Source: Pseudomonas argentinensis (GTDB taxonomy: Bacteria; Pseudomonadota; Gammaproteobacteria; Pseudomonadales; Pseudomonadaceae). Taken from it: a stretch of 64,000 nucleotides of DNA. Both the position numbers and the translations under genes were made by a program. The notes beneath the pieces are model-generated. The model had not been told where the DNA came from. It was given only the letters and a program-made list of their open reading frames with translations, and ran no database searches. How positions within the stretch are numbered: position 1 is the stretch's first letter; every line of letters begins with the position of its first letter. The stretch covers positions 496,001-560,000 of the forward strand of contig NZ_CP056087.1 of assembly GCF_001839655.2 (NCBI RefSeq). Reading direction: 5' to 3'. This document shows positions 28,160 to 36,718 of this stretch, in pieces.

Positions 28160-28870
28160 TCAGGGCCGCGCCATCAGCAGCTCGGGCACCACACGGCCGG
28201 CGACCAGCTGCTCGTCGACCAGGCGCACCACGTCCGCCTCGCTGCGCACCCGATACCAGTGCCCCTGTGGATAAACCGTCAGGGTCGGGCCCTGGTCGCA
28301 GGGGAACTGGCATTGCGTACGGGTGATATGCACGCCGCCCCCGCACTCCAGTTTGCCGGCCGCCTTGACCTGCTCGCGCAGTTTTTTCCACAGCGGCAAG
28401 GCGCCGCGCCGGGTGCAGCGCGGGCCATTGCAGAGCAGCACGCGGTACTCGTGGGCGGGAATCTTCGACCAGGCGTGACTGCCCGGCAGCGCCGGCACCT
28501 CGACGCAGCCCAGGTGCAGCTCGGGCCGCTCGACCAGCGCGCAGGCGGCGCCGGCTGCATCGGCATCCAGCTGACCGAACAGGCTGGCGACGAATACCCG
28601 CTGGGGATCGGTCTTGCAGGCCAGCTCGCTGCGCAGCCAGTCGACATGCTGGCTGCTGCTCTGCGGCTCCAGGTCGATCACCAGCAGCGTGCCGCTGCCC
28701 TCGCCCACCCGCTGCCAGAGGCTGTCATAACCCGTACCGGTATCGACGATATCGGCCAGCGCCGGCTCGCCACGCAGCGCGACTAGGCGGGCACGAAACA
28801 GCTCGGCGAACGAGCCGTCGAGCAGGTCCGGGCCGGCGAACAGCACCTGGGCATAAGGCTTGGCAGTCAT
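28160..28870 (-). CDS. (2Fe-2S) ferredoxin-domain protein of cobalamin cluster
   Basis: This is a 236-residue protein. The C-terminal domain (from about residue 140) reads VLLCNGPRCTRRGALPLWKKL ... TRTQCQFPCDQGPTLTVYPQGHWY, the four-cysteine pattern of thioredoxin-like 2Fe-2S ferredoxins. The N-terminal half (QVLFAGPDLLDGSFAELFRARLVAL) resembles a sirohydrochlorin-chelatase/CbiX-like fold only loosely and I do not assign it. The same gene sits beside cobK in P. aeruginosa (around PA2909, from memory). It may supply electrons for a step of corrin synthesis or cobalt reduction (inference). Start chosen at the ATG that follows GGAGCCCGACC. Confidence 0.8.
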   Translation of the reverse strand: MTAKPYAQVLFAGPDLLDGSFAELFRARLVALRGEPALADIVDTGTGYDSLWQRVGEGSGTLLVIDLEPQSSSQHVDWLRSELACKTDPQRVFVASLFGQLDADAAGAACALVERPELHLGCVEVPALPGSHAWSKIPAHEYRVLLCNGPRCTRRGALPLWKKLREQVKAAGKLECGGGVHITRTQCQFPCDQGPTLTVYPQGHWYRVRSEADVVRLVDEQLVAGRVVPELLMARP

Positions 28871-28926
28871 GGTCGGGCTCCGCAAAAAGTGCGGCAGTTT
28901 AACAGTGTCACGGCGGACGGGGCTTC

Positions 28927-29027
28927 GTAGCCTGGTTGAGCGCAGCAATACCCAGGATGGCCTGTGGATTCGCGCATCTATCGAAATGGCTTCCCGGGTT
29001 TCGCTGCGCTCTACCAGGGCCTACGGG
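28927..29027. repeat. Dispersed repeat, family C, copy 2, overlapping cobK stop
   Basis: GTAGCCTGGTTGAGCGCAGC at the left and GCTGCGCTCTACCAGGGCCTAC at the right form long inverted arms and match the repeat at 28059. The right arm contains the TAG stop of cobK (29021-29023), so the element defines the end of that protein. Confidence 0.6.
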
Positions 29028-29764
29028 TTGGTTGAGTTGGTTACGCCAATATCCAGCAACGCCTGCCACAGCGTCTCGGGCTCGGCGAACTCGCGATCCA
29101 CCGCGGGCAACGCCGGCCGCTGCAACACCAGCACCGGCACGCCACGTTCGCGGGCGACCTGCAGCTTGTGTTCGGTGGCCGCGCTGCCGCTGTTCTTGCT
29201 GACCAGCACGTCGCAGTTCAGCCGCGCGAACAGCGCGCGCTCGTCCTCGAGGCTGAACGGCCCACGTGCTCCGATTACCTCGGCCCGCTCGCTGGCCGGC
29301 TGGCTTTGCAGGCAACGTACCGTCCAGTGCTGATGGGCGGGAATCTCGTGCAGATGCTCCAGCGGCTCGCGGCCCAGGGTGAACAGCGGCCGCCGAAAGG
29401 CGGCCAGGGCGGCGATCAACGAGGGCCAGTCGAACACCTCACGCCAGTCATCGCCGGGTGATGCCATCCAGCCCGGCCGCCGCAGCGCCCAGCAGGGAAT
29501 GCCGGCCTGTGCGGCGGCGCGGGCCGCGTTGCGGCTGATCCGCGCGGCATATGGATGGGTAGCATCGACCAGCAGCTCGATGCCCGCCCTGTGGATAAAG
29601 TCGCCCAGCCCCTCGGCACCGCCAAAGCCACCAACGCGCACCTGGCAGGTCAGATCCCCAGGCACCTTGCCCAGTCCGGCCAGGCTGTAGATATGTTCGG
29701 GGCCGAGACGACGGGCGAGACCCAGCGCTTCGCCGATGCCGCCCAGCAACAGGGTGCGGCTCAT
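29021..29764 (-). CDS. cobK: Precorrin-6A reductase
   Basis: This 247-residue NADPH-dependent reductase of the aerobic cobalamin pathway converts precorrin-6A to precorrin-6B. It starts [20 protein letters not shown] and contains the CbiJ/CobK motif [15 protein letters not shown] plus a C-terminal [33 protein letters not shown], typical of the family (SKNSG...K). Its start overlaps the cobL stop by four bases. The last codons and stop lie inside a dispersed repeat, so the terminal residues (NSTNP) are probably not ancestral. Confidence 0.94.
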   Translation of the reverse strand: MSRTLLLGGIGEALGLARRLGPEHIYSLAGLGKVPGDLTCQVRVGGFGGAEGLGDFIHRAGIELLVDATHPYAARISRNAARAAAQAGIPCWALRRPGWMASPGDDWREVFDWPSLIAALAAFRRPLFTLGREPLEHLHEIPAHQHWTVRCLQSQPASERAEVIGARGPFSLEDERALFARLNCDVLVSKNSGSAATEHKLQVARERGVPVLVLQRPALPAVDREFAEPETLWQALLDIGVTNSTNP

Positions 29765-30966
29765 CGTGGCTTGTGGACCTCGAGCAGGGTGATCGGCAGT
29801 GCGCCGCGCCAGGTATCGAAGCCGCCCAGAGGTTTGGCCTGGGCCGCCTCGATACGGGTCAGCTCGCCGCCCTGCTTGCCGCGAAAGGCGATCAGCGCCG
29901 CCTCGCTCTGCAGGGTCACCGCATTGGCCACCAGCCGGCCGCCGGGCTTGAGCGCCTGCCAGCAGCGCTCCAGCACACCCGCTGTGGTGACGCCGCCGCC
30001 GATAAAGATCGCATCTGGCGCAGCCAATCCCCCCAGCGCCTCGGGCGCCCGCCCGGCCACCAGTTGCAGGCCCGGTACGCCTAAGGCATCACGGTTATGG
30101 GCGATATGGGCCTGGCGCCCTTCATTGCCCTCGATGGCGATGGCGCGGCAGCTGGAGTGCACGCGCATCCACTCGATACCGATGGAGCCGCAGCCGGCGC
30201 CGACATCCCAGAGCAGCTCGCCGGGCGATGGCGCCAGGCGCGACAGGGTGATGGCGCGCACGTCGCGCTTGGTCAGTTGGCCGTCGTGGCGATAGGCGTC
30301 GTCCGGCAGGCCAGGCGTCAGCGGCAGGCGCTTGGCTTCATCGCCGGCGAGGCACTCGATGGCCACCAGGTTGAGATCCGCTGCGCGCGCCAGGAACCAG
30401 CCGTTGGCCAACCCGTCGATACGTCGCTCGCGCTCGCCACCCAGGTGCTCGAACACGCTCAGCCGGCTGGGGCCAAAGCCCCGTTCACGGAGCAATTCGG
30501 CGATGGCGGCCGGGCTGTCGCCATCGTTGCTCAGCACCAGCAGACGCACGCCGGGGTGGATCTGCGCCTGCAACGCCGCCAGCGGCCTGGCAACCAGGGA
30601 CACCAGCGTGCAGCCCTGCAGCGGCCAGCCCAGGCGCGCCGCCGCCAGGGAAGCGGACGACGGCGCCGGCAGAATGCGCAGCTCACCCGGCTCCAGCTCG
30701 CGGGCCAGGCTGGCGCCCACGCCAAACAACATCGGATCACCGCTGGCCAGTAAGCACACCAGTGTACCGCGCCTCTCGAGCACCGGCACCAGGGAAAACG
30801 GCTTTGGCCAGGGTAGGCGCGTGGCACGGATGCAAGGGGGCAACAGCGCCAACTGGCGCTCGCTGCCGACCACCTGCTCGGCCGCCAGCAACGCATGCCG
30901 CGCCGCCTTGCCGAGGCCGGGGTAGCCGTCTTCACCAATGCCCACGACGGTCAGCCAGGGGGTCAT
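29761..30966 (-). CDS. cobL: Precorrin-6Y C5,15-methyltransferase (decarboxylating), CbiE-CbiT fusion
   Basis: This is a 401-residue bifunctional enzyme. The N-terminal CbiE-type tetrapyrrole methylase (residues 1-200) begins [15 protein letters not shown] and has [16 protein letters not shown]. The C-terminal CbiT-type Rossmann methyltransferase shows SAM motif [18 protein letters not shown]. It methylates C5 and C15 of precorrin-6B and removes the acetate carboxyl. It is the first gene of the cobL-cobK unit, divergent from the riboswitch-controlled cobGHIJ operon; no second riboswitch is seen in front of cobL. Confidence 0.95.
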   Translation of the reverse strand: MTPWLTVVGIGEDGYPGLGKAARHALLAAEQVVGSERQLALLPPCIRATRLPWPKPFSLVPVLERRGTLVCLLASGDPMLFGVGASLARELEPGELRILPAPSSASLAAARLGWPLQGCTLVSLVARPLAALQAQIHPGVRLLVLSNDGDSPAAIAELLRERGFGPSRLSVFEHLGGERERRIDGLANGWFLARAADLNLVAIECLAGDEAKRLPLTPGLPDDAYRHDGQLTKRDVRAITLSRLAPSPGELLWDVGAGCGSIGIEWMRVHSSCRAIAIEGNEGRQAHIAHNRDALGVPGLQLVAGRAPEALGGLAAPDAIFIGGGVTTAGVLERCWQALKPGGRLVANAVTLQSEAALIAFRGKQGGELTRIEAAQAKPLGGFDTWRGALPITLLEVHKPR

Positions 30967-31030
30967 GCGTTTTTCCTCATTAATCAGAACTACCCGTACT
31001 CATTCGCCATAAAGAACCAGCGTGCTTTCC

Positions 31031-31193
31031 GTAGGGTGGACAATGCTCTTCTTGTCCACCTTTGCAATGCTGGAACGGTGGACGGATGGAGCGTCGTCCA
31101 CCCTACGTCTGCGTGGGAATGCCGCTCAGGACGCTTCGCGTCCGCTGCTGAACGAGTGCACCTGGTGGACAAAAACAGCGTTGTCCACCCTAC
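31031..31193. repeat. Family B repeats, GTAGGGTGGACAA/TTGTCCACCCTAC
   Basis: Inverted segments GTAGGGTGGACAA (31031), CGTCCACCCTACG (31095-31107) and TTGTCCACCCTAC (31181-31193), with GTGGACAA-like pieces between, form a compound palindromic element. It fills most of the gap between cobL and the cobalamin riboswitch and carries no gene. Confidence 0.6.
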
Positions 31194-31277
31194 TCAGGCC
31201 CGCGATTCGTAGGGCATGGCTACCATCCGACGAGGCGGCTTTTCATCCCGGCGGGCAAAGCGGGCATAATAGCGCCT

Positions 31278-31530
31278 CTGTCGGTGCCCAGCGGCTACAT
31301 GTGAGCAAAAGCGGGCCTAAGAGGGAACACGAGAAAACCTGTTCAATAGCTAGCGAGCTAGCGCCCTGCAACGCAGCAGGGCCGACGCGCAGCAGATATT
31401 GGGCAGGTTTCAGCCGTGGCTGCCCCCGCAACTGTAGCAGCGAGCGCCTGCGCCAATCGCCACTGGGAAACCGGGAAGGCCGGCCAGGCGCCATGACCTG
31501 CGAGCCAGGAGACCTGCCGACCGATTCAGT
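31278..31530 (+). ncRNA. Cobalamin riboswitch with enlarged insertion
   Basis: Conserved blocks appear in order: GTCGGTGCCC (P1/P2 start), AGAGGGAACACG (GGGAA block), the B12 box core GCTGCCCCCGCAACTGTAGC (31419-31438), CCACTGGGAAACCGGGAAGGC, and GCGAGCCAGGAGACCTGCCG before a P1 closing ACCGATTCAG. It lies 100 bases before cobG and should lower cobGHIJ expression when adenosylcobalamin is abundant. About 80 nt lie between the GGGAA block and the B12 box, where typical members have a short hairpin. This insertion is closed by AAACCTG/CAGGTTT and holds two further hairpins, GCTAG-CGAG-CTAGC and GCCCTGC/GCAGGGC. Confidence 0.93.
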
Positions 31531-31631
31531 CGCATGTGCCCACACCGGACGGGGTGTCCCGGTGAGAGAAGCTGACCCTTCTCTGGCCTGTCCTCGAACG
31601 GATGCCCATGTGACCCGACCCCGGTGATCCG

Positions 31632-32987
31632 TTGAAACAGGCTTTTCGCATTCCGTCCACTGCTGTTCGCCCCTCGGCCTGTCCGGGGTTGCTGCGTATC
31701 GTGCAGGCGAAGGATGGCGGCATCTGCCGCATCAAGCTGCCCTGTGGTCGCCTCGAAGCCGAGCAGGCCGAGCGCGTCGCCAGGGCGGCGCTGCAGCATG
31801 CCGGCGGGGTGATCGAAGCCACCAACCGCGGCAACCTGCAGATTCGCGGTATCCGGGTAGGCCGCGAAGACGCACTGATAACCGAGCTGCTGGACGCCGG
31901 CCTGGGGCCCAACACACCCGGTGCCGATGACGTACGCAATCTGATGGTCAGCCCGGCCGCCGGCCTCGATCCGCAGGCACTTGTGGATAGCTCGCCACTG
32001 GCTGCCGAGCTGCTGGCCACCCTGGAAAACTCTCCGCGCCTGCATGCCCTGTCACCGAAGTTCGCCCTGCTGCTCGACGGCGGCGAACGCCTGGCGATGC
32101 TCGAACACCCCCACGATATCTGGCTCAGCGCCCTTACCCTCGGAGATGGGATCGGCTATGCCTTCGGCCTGGCCGGTTGCCCGCCGGTCACGGCAAAGGA
32201 TGCACCCGCGCTGGCTGTGGTGCCCCAAGCCCTGGCTCATAAGCTGATCATCGCCCTGCTCGATCTGTTCCTGGAGCTGGCCACGCCCGAGCAGGCACGC
32301 ATGCGCCATCTGCTGGAAATCCATTCGCCTGCCGAGCTGCTGCAGCGTCTGCAGGCACGGCTGGAGGATGCGCTGCTGCCGGCCGGCAATTGGCGCCGGC
32401 CCCCGGCGCAAGCCAATGCCCATCTCGGCATCAAGGGGCAGCGCCAGCCGGGTCTCGTGCATATCGGCGCCGCCACCGTGCTCGGTCGGCTGGAGGCCGA
32501 ACAGCTGGCCGGCCTGGCGGATCTCGCCCGCCGTCATGGCGATGGCGCCCTGCGCCTGACGCCCTGGCAGAGCGTGTTGCTGCCCAATGTTCCCGAGGCG
32601 GCTGCCGATGGGGTTATCCACAGCCTGCATGCGCTGGGCCTGTTGACCGATGCCGCCGCGCCGCTGGCCCGCATCATCGCCTGCACCGGCGCCAGCGGTT
32701 GCGCCAAGGGCTTGGCCGACACCAAGGTCGATGCCCTGCGCCTGGCCGAACGGCTACCCGCTGGCAGCGAGCAGCCGGGCATTCACCTCACTGGCTGCAG
32801 CCGCTCCTGCGCCGCCGCCCACCGCGCGCCCTTCACCTTGCTGGCGGTGGCCGAGGGTCGTTACGACCTGTTCGCCCGCCAGCCCCTCGGCACGGGCTTC
32901 GGCCAGTTGCTGGGCCTCCACCTGACACCTGACGAGGCCGCCGAATTGCTGGCCTCGCTCACCGCTACCCGGAGTTTCACCCGATGA
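31632..32987 (+). CDS. cobG: Precorrin-3B synthase
   Basis: This is a 451-residue Fe-S monooxygenase of aerobic cobalamin synthesis, related to sulfite/nitrite reductases. AVRPSACPGLLRIVQAKDGGICRIKLPCG begins the first ferredoxin-like half-domain, and the cluster/sirohaem-type cysteines are in CTGASGCAKG and TGCSRSC. It uses O2 to convert precorrin-3A to precorrin-3B, so the pathway here is oxygen dependent. No ATG fits: the frame opens with TTG at 31632 after a weak ribosome site, since the nearby GTG is out of frame. It is the first gene under the cobalamin riboswitch. Confidence 0.93.
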   Translation: MKQAFRIPSTAVRPSACPGLLRIVQAKDGGICRIKLPCGRLEAEQAERVARAALQHAGGVIEATNRGNLQIRGIRVGREDALITELLDAGLGPNTPGADDVRNLMVSPAAGLDPQALVDSSPLAAELLATLENSPRLHALSPKFALLLDGGERLAMLEHPHDIWLSALTLGDGIGYAFGLAGCPPVTAKDAPALAVVPQALAHKLIIALLDLFLELATPEQARMRHLLEIHSPAELLQRLQARLEDALLPAGNWRRPPAQANAHLGIKGQRQPGLVHIGAATVLGRLEAEQLAGLADLARRHGDGALRLTPWQSVLLPNVPEAAADGVIHSLHALGLLTDAAAPLARIIACTGASGCAKGLADTKVDALRLAERLPAGSEQPGIHLTGCSRSCAAAHRAPFTLLAVAEGRYDLFARQPLGTGFGQLLGLHLTPDEAAELLASLTATRSFTR

Positions 32988-33616
32988 CCGATTACATCCG
33001 CGATGGTCAGGCGATCTATCGCAATTCCTTCGCCATCATTCGTGCCGAGGCCGACCTGAGCGGCATTCCGGCTGATCTGGAGAAGCTCGCGGTGCGGGTC
33101 ATCCACGCCTGTGGCATGGTCGATGTGGTGCAGGATCTGCGCTTCTCGCCGGGCGCCGGTACCGCCGGGCGTGAAGCGCTGGCCAAGGGCGCGACGATTC
33201 TCTGCGACGCACGCATGGTCGCCGAAGGCGTGACCCGTGCACGGCTGCAGGCCGCCAACCCGGTGATCTGCACCCTCAACGATGCCGGCGTACCGGAACT
33301 GGCCAAACGGTTGGGCAACACCCGCTCGGCGGTGGCCCTGGAACACTGGCGCGAGCACTTGGAAGGCTCGGTGGTGGTGATCGGCAATGCACCGACGGCG
33401 CTGTTCTACCTGCTCGATATGCTCGCCGCGGGTGCGCCCAAGCCGGCGTTGATTCTCGGCTTCCCGGTCGGTTTCGTCGGTGCCGCCGAATCCAAGGACC
33501 TGCTTGCTGCCACTTATGCCGAGCATGGCGTGCCCTACGTGATCGTCCAGGGCCGCCGCGGGGGCAGCGCCATGGCCGCCGCGGCGATCAATGCCCTGGC
33601 GACGGAGGTCGAGTGA
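32984..33616 (+). CDS. cobH: Precorrin-8X methylmutase
   Basis: This 210-residue enzyme moves a methyl group from C11 to C12 of precorrin-8X to give hydrogenobyrinic acid. [30 protein letters not shown] is the family core, with the catalytic His in [22 protein letters not shown] and [14 protein letters not shown] are also typical. It overlaps cobG by four bases and cobI by one, within the cobGHIJ operon. Confidence 0.96.
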   Translation: MTDYIRDGQAIYRNSFAIIRAEADLSGIPADLEKLAVRVIHACGMVDVVQDLRFSPGAGTAGREALAKGATILCDARMVAEGVTRARLQAANPVICTLNDAGVPELAKRLGNTRSAVALEHWREHLEGSVVVIGNAPTALFYLLDMLAAGAPKPALILGFPVGFVGAAESKDLLAATYAEHGVPYVIVQGRRGGSAMAAAAINALATEVE

Positions 33617-34377
33617 TGAACGGTATGGACCTCCCCGGCAAAGGCCGCCTGATCGGCCTGGGCGTAGGCCCGGGCGACCCGGAGCTGATCACCCTCAAGG
33701 CCCTGCGTTTGCTGAAAGCGGCGCCGGTGGTCGGCTATTTCGTGGCCAAGGCCAAGGCCAACGTCGGCCAGGGCGGCAATGCCTTCGGTATCATCGAGGC
33801 GCATCTGGATGAAAGCCAGCAGCGCCTGCCGCTGGTCTACCCGGTCACCACCGAAAAGCTCGAACCGCCGCTGACCTACGAAGGCGTGATCAGCGACTTC
33901 TACGACACCTGCGCGGCGCAGATCGCCGCCCACCTGGATGCCGGCCGCGACGTGGCGGTGATCTGCGAAGGTGACCCGTTCTTCTACGGCTCCTACATGT
34001 ATCTGCACGACCGCCTCGCCGAGCGCTACGAGGCCGAGGTGATTCCTGGCGTCTGCTCGATGCTCGGCAGTGCGGCAGTGCTCGGCGTGCCGCTGGTGTA
34101 CCGCAACCAGAGCCTGTCGGTACTCTCCGGCGTGCTGCCCGAGGACGAACTGCGCGAGCGCCTGCAGGGCGCCGAAGCCGCCGTGGTGATGAAGCTCGGC
34201 CGCAACTTCGAGAAGGTGCGCCGCGTGCTGCAGAGCCTCGGCATGCACGACCGCGCCCATTACGTGGAACGGGCGACCATGGCCAACCAGCGCATCGTGC
34301 CGCTCGATGAAGTCGAGCCGATGGCCTCGCCGTATTTTTCGATGATCGTGGTGCCGGGCGAGAAGTGGCGCGGTTGA
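33616..34377 (+). CDS. cobI: Precorrin-2 C20-methyltransferase
   Basis: This 253-residue tetrapyrrole methylase adds a methyl at C20 of precorrin-2. [24 protein letters not shown] is the canonical start, followed by [16 protein letters not shown] and [15 protein letters not shown] chose the ATG at 33616, whose first base is the last of the cobH stop (TGATG); a GTG one codon earlier is also in frame. It is the third gene of the cobGHIJ operon. Confidence 0.95.
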   Translation: MNGMDLPGKGRLIGLGVGPGDPELITLKALRLLKAAPVVGYFVAKAKANVGQGGNAFGIIEAHLDESQQRLPLVYPVTTEKLEPPLTYEGVISDFYDTCAAQIAAHLDAGRDVAVICEGDPFFYGSYMYLHDRLAERYEAEVIPGVCSMLGSAAVLGVPLVYRNQSLSVLSGVLPEDELRERLQGAEAAVVMKLGRNFEKVRRVLQSLGMHDRAHYVERATMANQRIVPLDEVEPMASPYFSMIVVPGEKWRG

Positions 34378-34414
34378 GCCGCGCCCTCTCCTGCATGTTG
34401 AATCTGGAATCCCC

Positions 34415-36073
34415 ATGACCCTTTCCCCTGCCATCGTCATCCTCGGCCCCTCCGCGCTGGCCACCGCCCGGCGCATCCAGGCGCTTTATCCACAGGCAGT
34501 GATCCACGGCCTGAGTGGCCGGATCGAGGCCGATCAGGCCTACGCCGACTTCGGCGACACCCTGCGCAACCTGTACCGCAGCGGCGCGCCGATCATCGCC
34601 CTGTGCGCCGCCGGTATCGTGATCCGCAGCCTGGCGTCGCTGCTCGCCAGCAAGGGCGCCGAGCCACCCGTGCTGGCGGTGGCCGAAGACGGCAGCGCGG
34701 TGGTGCCGCTGCTCGGTGGCCTGGGTGGGGTCAACCGCATGGCCCGGGAGATTGCCACGGCGCTAGAGGTCAGCGCGGCGATCACCACCAGCGGCGAACT
34801 GCGCTTCGGCACCTGCCTGCTCGACCCGCCAGGCGGCTACGCCCTGGCCGATATCGAGCAGGGCAAACGTTTCGTTTCCGATCTGCTCGGCGGTGAGCGC
34901 CTGCGCATCGAGGGTAACGCGCCCTGGCTGGATCGGGGCAAGCTGCCGATGGCCGACAATGGCGGGCGCACCCTGCATATCACTCCCTCGCAACGCGCAG
35001 CGCGGCCGGACGAACTGCTGATTCATCCCCGCACGCTGCTGGCCCTGGTCGACAGCGCGGACGATCTCGCTGCGCGAATCGGCCAGGCGTTCGAACAGGC
35101 TGGCCTGGCGCAGAAATCCCTCGCCGCCCTGCTCGCGCCGCCAGCGCTGATGACCGACAAACACCTGGCTCAGGTCGCCGCCGAGTTCGCCGTACCGCTC
35201 CGTTTTATCCGCCCTGAGGATGCGCTGCCGCCTCAGCTGCAGCGCAGCGAAAACCTGCAGCTGCTGCAGGCCGCATCCCCCGAAGCTGCACAGAACATTG
35301 GCCGCCCACTCGGGCGCCTGAGCGTGATCGGCCTGGGCCCCGGCGCCGCCGAACATATGACCCCCGCGGTACGCCGCGCCCTGGATGAAGCCCAGGACCT
35401 GCTCGGCTACGAAACCTACGTGAAGATGGCCGAGCCGCTGCGCGACGATCAGGTGCGCCATTGCAGCGACAACCGCGAGGAACTGCAGCGCGCCCGCCAC
35501 GCCTTCGAACTGGCCGCCAGCGGTCGCCGCGTGGTGGTGATCTCCTCCGGCGACCCCGGCGTTTTCGCCATGGCGGCGGCGGTGCTGGAAGCCTTGGAAG
35601 AGCGCGCTGCACCCGCCGACTGGCATGCCGTCGAGCTGGAAGTGCTACCCGGCGTCTCCGCAGCCCTGGCCACCGCGGCCAAGGCCGGCGCGCCGCTGGG
35701 CCATGACTTCTGCCTGATCTCCCTCTCGGACAACCTCAAGCCCTGGGCGGTGATCGAAAACCGCCTCGACCACGCCGGCGCCGCCGACCTGGCCATGGCC
35801 TTCTACAACCCGATCTCCAAGGCTCGCCCCTGGCAGCTCGGCCGCGCCCTGGACATCGTCCGCACGCATCGGGCGCCCCACACCGTGGTGGTGCTCGGCC
35901 GCGATATCGGCCGCCCCGCCGAAGCGCTGCGGGTACTCAGCCTCGGCGAGCTGATACCGGAGATGGTCGACATGCGCACCCTGGTGATCATCGGCTCCAG
36001 CCAGACCCGGCGTTTTCCGCGGCGCGACGGCGGCGAGTGGGTGTACACGCCGCGCAGTTATCCACAGCCGTAA
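34415..36073 (+). CDS. cobJ: CbiG-CobJ fusion: cobalamin biosynthesis protein / precorrin-3B C17-methyltransferase
   Basis: This is a 552-residue fusion. Residues 1-200 match the CbiG N-terminal and central regions (LCAAGIVIRSLASLLASKGAEPPVLAVAEDG; GGVNRMAREIA), residues about 210-275 the CbiG C-terminal domain (SLAALLAPPALMTDK), and residues 300-552 a CobJ methylase (GRLSVIGLGPGAAEHMTPAVRRAL; ISSGDPGVFAMA; EVLPGVSAALATAAKAGAP). CobJ methylates C17 and contracts the ring. CbiG is needed for the anaerobic pathway's deacylation, so its role in an aerobic pathway with CobG is unclear; the fusion is nonetheless usual in Pseudomonas. It is the last gene of the operon. Confidence 0.94.
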   Translation: MTLSPAIVILGPSALATARRIQALYPQAVIHGLSGRIEADQAYADFGDTLRNLYRSGAPIIALCAAGIVIRSLASLLASKGAEPPVLAVAEDGSAVVPLLGGLGGVNRMAREIATALEVSAAITTSGELRFGTCLLDPPGGYALADIEQGKRFVSDLLGGERLRIEGNAPWLDRGKLPMADNGGRTLHITPSQRAARPDELLIHPRTLLALVDSADDLAARIGQAFEQAGLAQKSLAALLAPPALMTDKHLAQVAAEFAVPLRFIRPEDALPPQLQRSENLQLLQAASPEAAQNIGRPLGRLSVIGLGPGAAEHMTPAVRRALDEAQDLLGYETYVKMAEPLRDDQVRHCSDNREELQRARHAFELAASGRRVVVISSGDPGVFAMAAAVLEALEERAAPADWHAVELEVLPGVSAALATAAKAGAPLGHDFCLISLSDNLKPWAVIENRLDHAGAADLAMAFYNPISKARPWQLGRALDIVRTHRAPHTVVVLGRDIGRPAEALRVLSLGELIPEMVDMRTLVIIGSSQTRRFPRRDGGEWVYTPRSYPQP

Positions 36074-36090
36074 AGAGCGCGGCGCTGGGC

Positions 36091-36109
36091 TTTACGTCTC
36101 CTTTACGTC
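36091..36109 (+). promoter_or_regulatory. Direct repeat TTTACGTC-N3-TTTACGTC
   Basis: Two identical octamers start 11 bp apart (36091 and 36102), so they lie on the same face of the helix. Paired direct repeats with 11-bp period are typical for OmpR/PhoB-type response regulators. They lie 85-103 bp before the Gly-rich secreted protein gene and just after cobJ. Confidence 0.45.
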
Positions 36110-36193
36110 GACCTGACCGCACCTTGCACAGGCGTCCCGATAATCGATGCTGCCCCGCCATCCGGACGGGGTCATCCTCTTCTCTGGAGCCCC

Positions 36194-36718
36194 ATGATGA
36201 ACGCACGTCTGCCCCGTTCCGCCATCGCCGCACTGTTGCTCGCAACGCTTTCCCTGAATGCGCTGGCCGGGCCCGGCGGGCCAGGTGGCGGCCCTGGGGG
36301 CCCCGGGGGCTATCACGGGCAGGGCAGCCCCGGGCCGGACTGGGGCGGGCCGGGACCACGGCACGGCCATGGCCTGCCGGACCATGCCCGTGAACTATGG
36401 ATCGGCAGTGCGCTGTACTTCGTGGTGGCCGGCACCTACTACATGTGGAACGCCGATCGCCGGCAGTACGTGGTGGTCGAGGCGCCGCCGCTAGCCGTGG
36501 CGGCCCCTGCGGCCAACTACAACGTGATCGCCTATCCGGCCCGCGGCCAGAACGCCGACCTGCAGGCCCGCGACCGCTACGAATGCCACAGCTGGGCGGT
36601 CAGCCAGAGCGGTTTCGATCCGGCTACCGCCGTCAGTGCGCCGGCCGCCAGCGCCACCGATACCTACCGACGCGCCTTGGGCGCCTGCCTGAGCGGGCGC
36701 GGCTACAGCATCAATTGA
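36194..36718 (+). CDS. Small secreted Gly-rich protein, function unknown
   Basis: This is a 174-residue protein with signal peptide MMNARLPRSAIAALLLATLSLNALA. A Gly/Pro-rich linker follows (PGGPGGGPGGPGGYHGQG..., residues 27-55), then a hydrophobic segment ELWIGSALYFVVAGTYYMWNADRRQYVVVEAPP, and a C-terminal domain with two cysteines (YECHSWAVSQSGFDP and LGACLSGRGYSIN). That tail resembles glycine-zipper/DUF6515-like outer-membrane-associated proteins. A second ATG at 36197 is equally possible. Two OmpR-type direct repeats lie upstream, so it may be a stress- or envelope-regulated protein (inference). Confidence 0.78.
   Translation: MMNARLPRSAIAALLLATLSLNALAGPGGPGGGPGGPGGYHGQGSPGPDWGGPGPRHGHGLPDHARELWIGSALYFVVAGTYYMWNADRRQYVVVEAPPLAVAAPAANYNVIAYPARGQNADLQARDRYECHSWAVSQSGFDPATAVSAPAASATDTYRRALGACLSGRGYSIN

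Noticed and set aside
31243..31545. Open frames on both strands through the cobalamin riboswitch region
   Set aside because: The RNA conserved blocks explain the sequence; the frames have no domain or ribosome site.
36250..36360. Gly/Pro-rich tract as a microsatellite or collagen-like gene
   Set aside because: It is a short linker within a secreted protein with a normal signal peptide, not an extended Gly-X-Y repeat.
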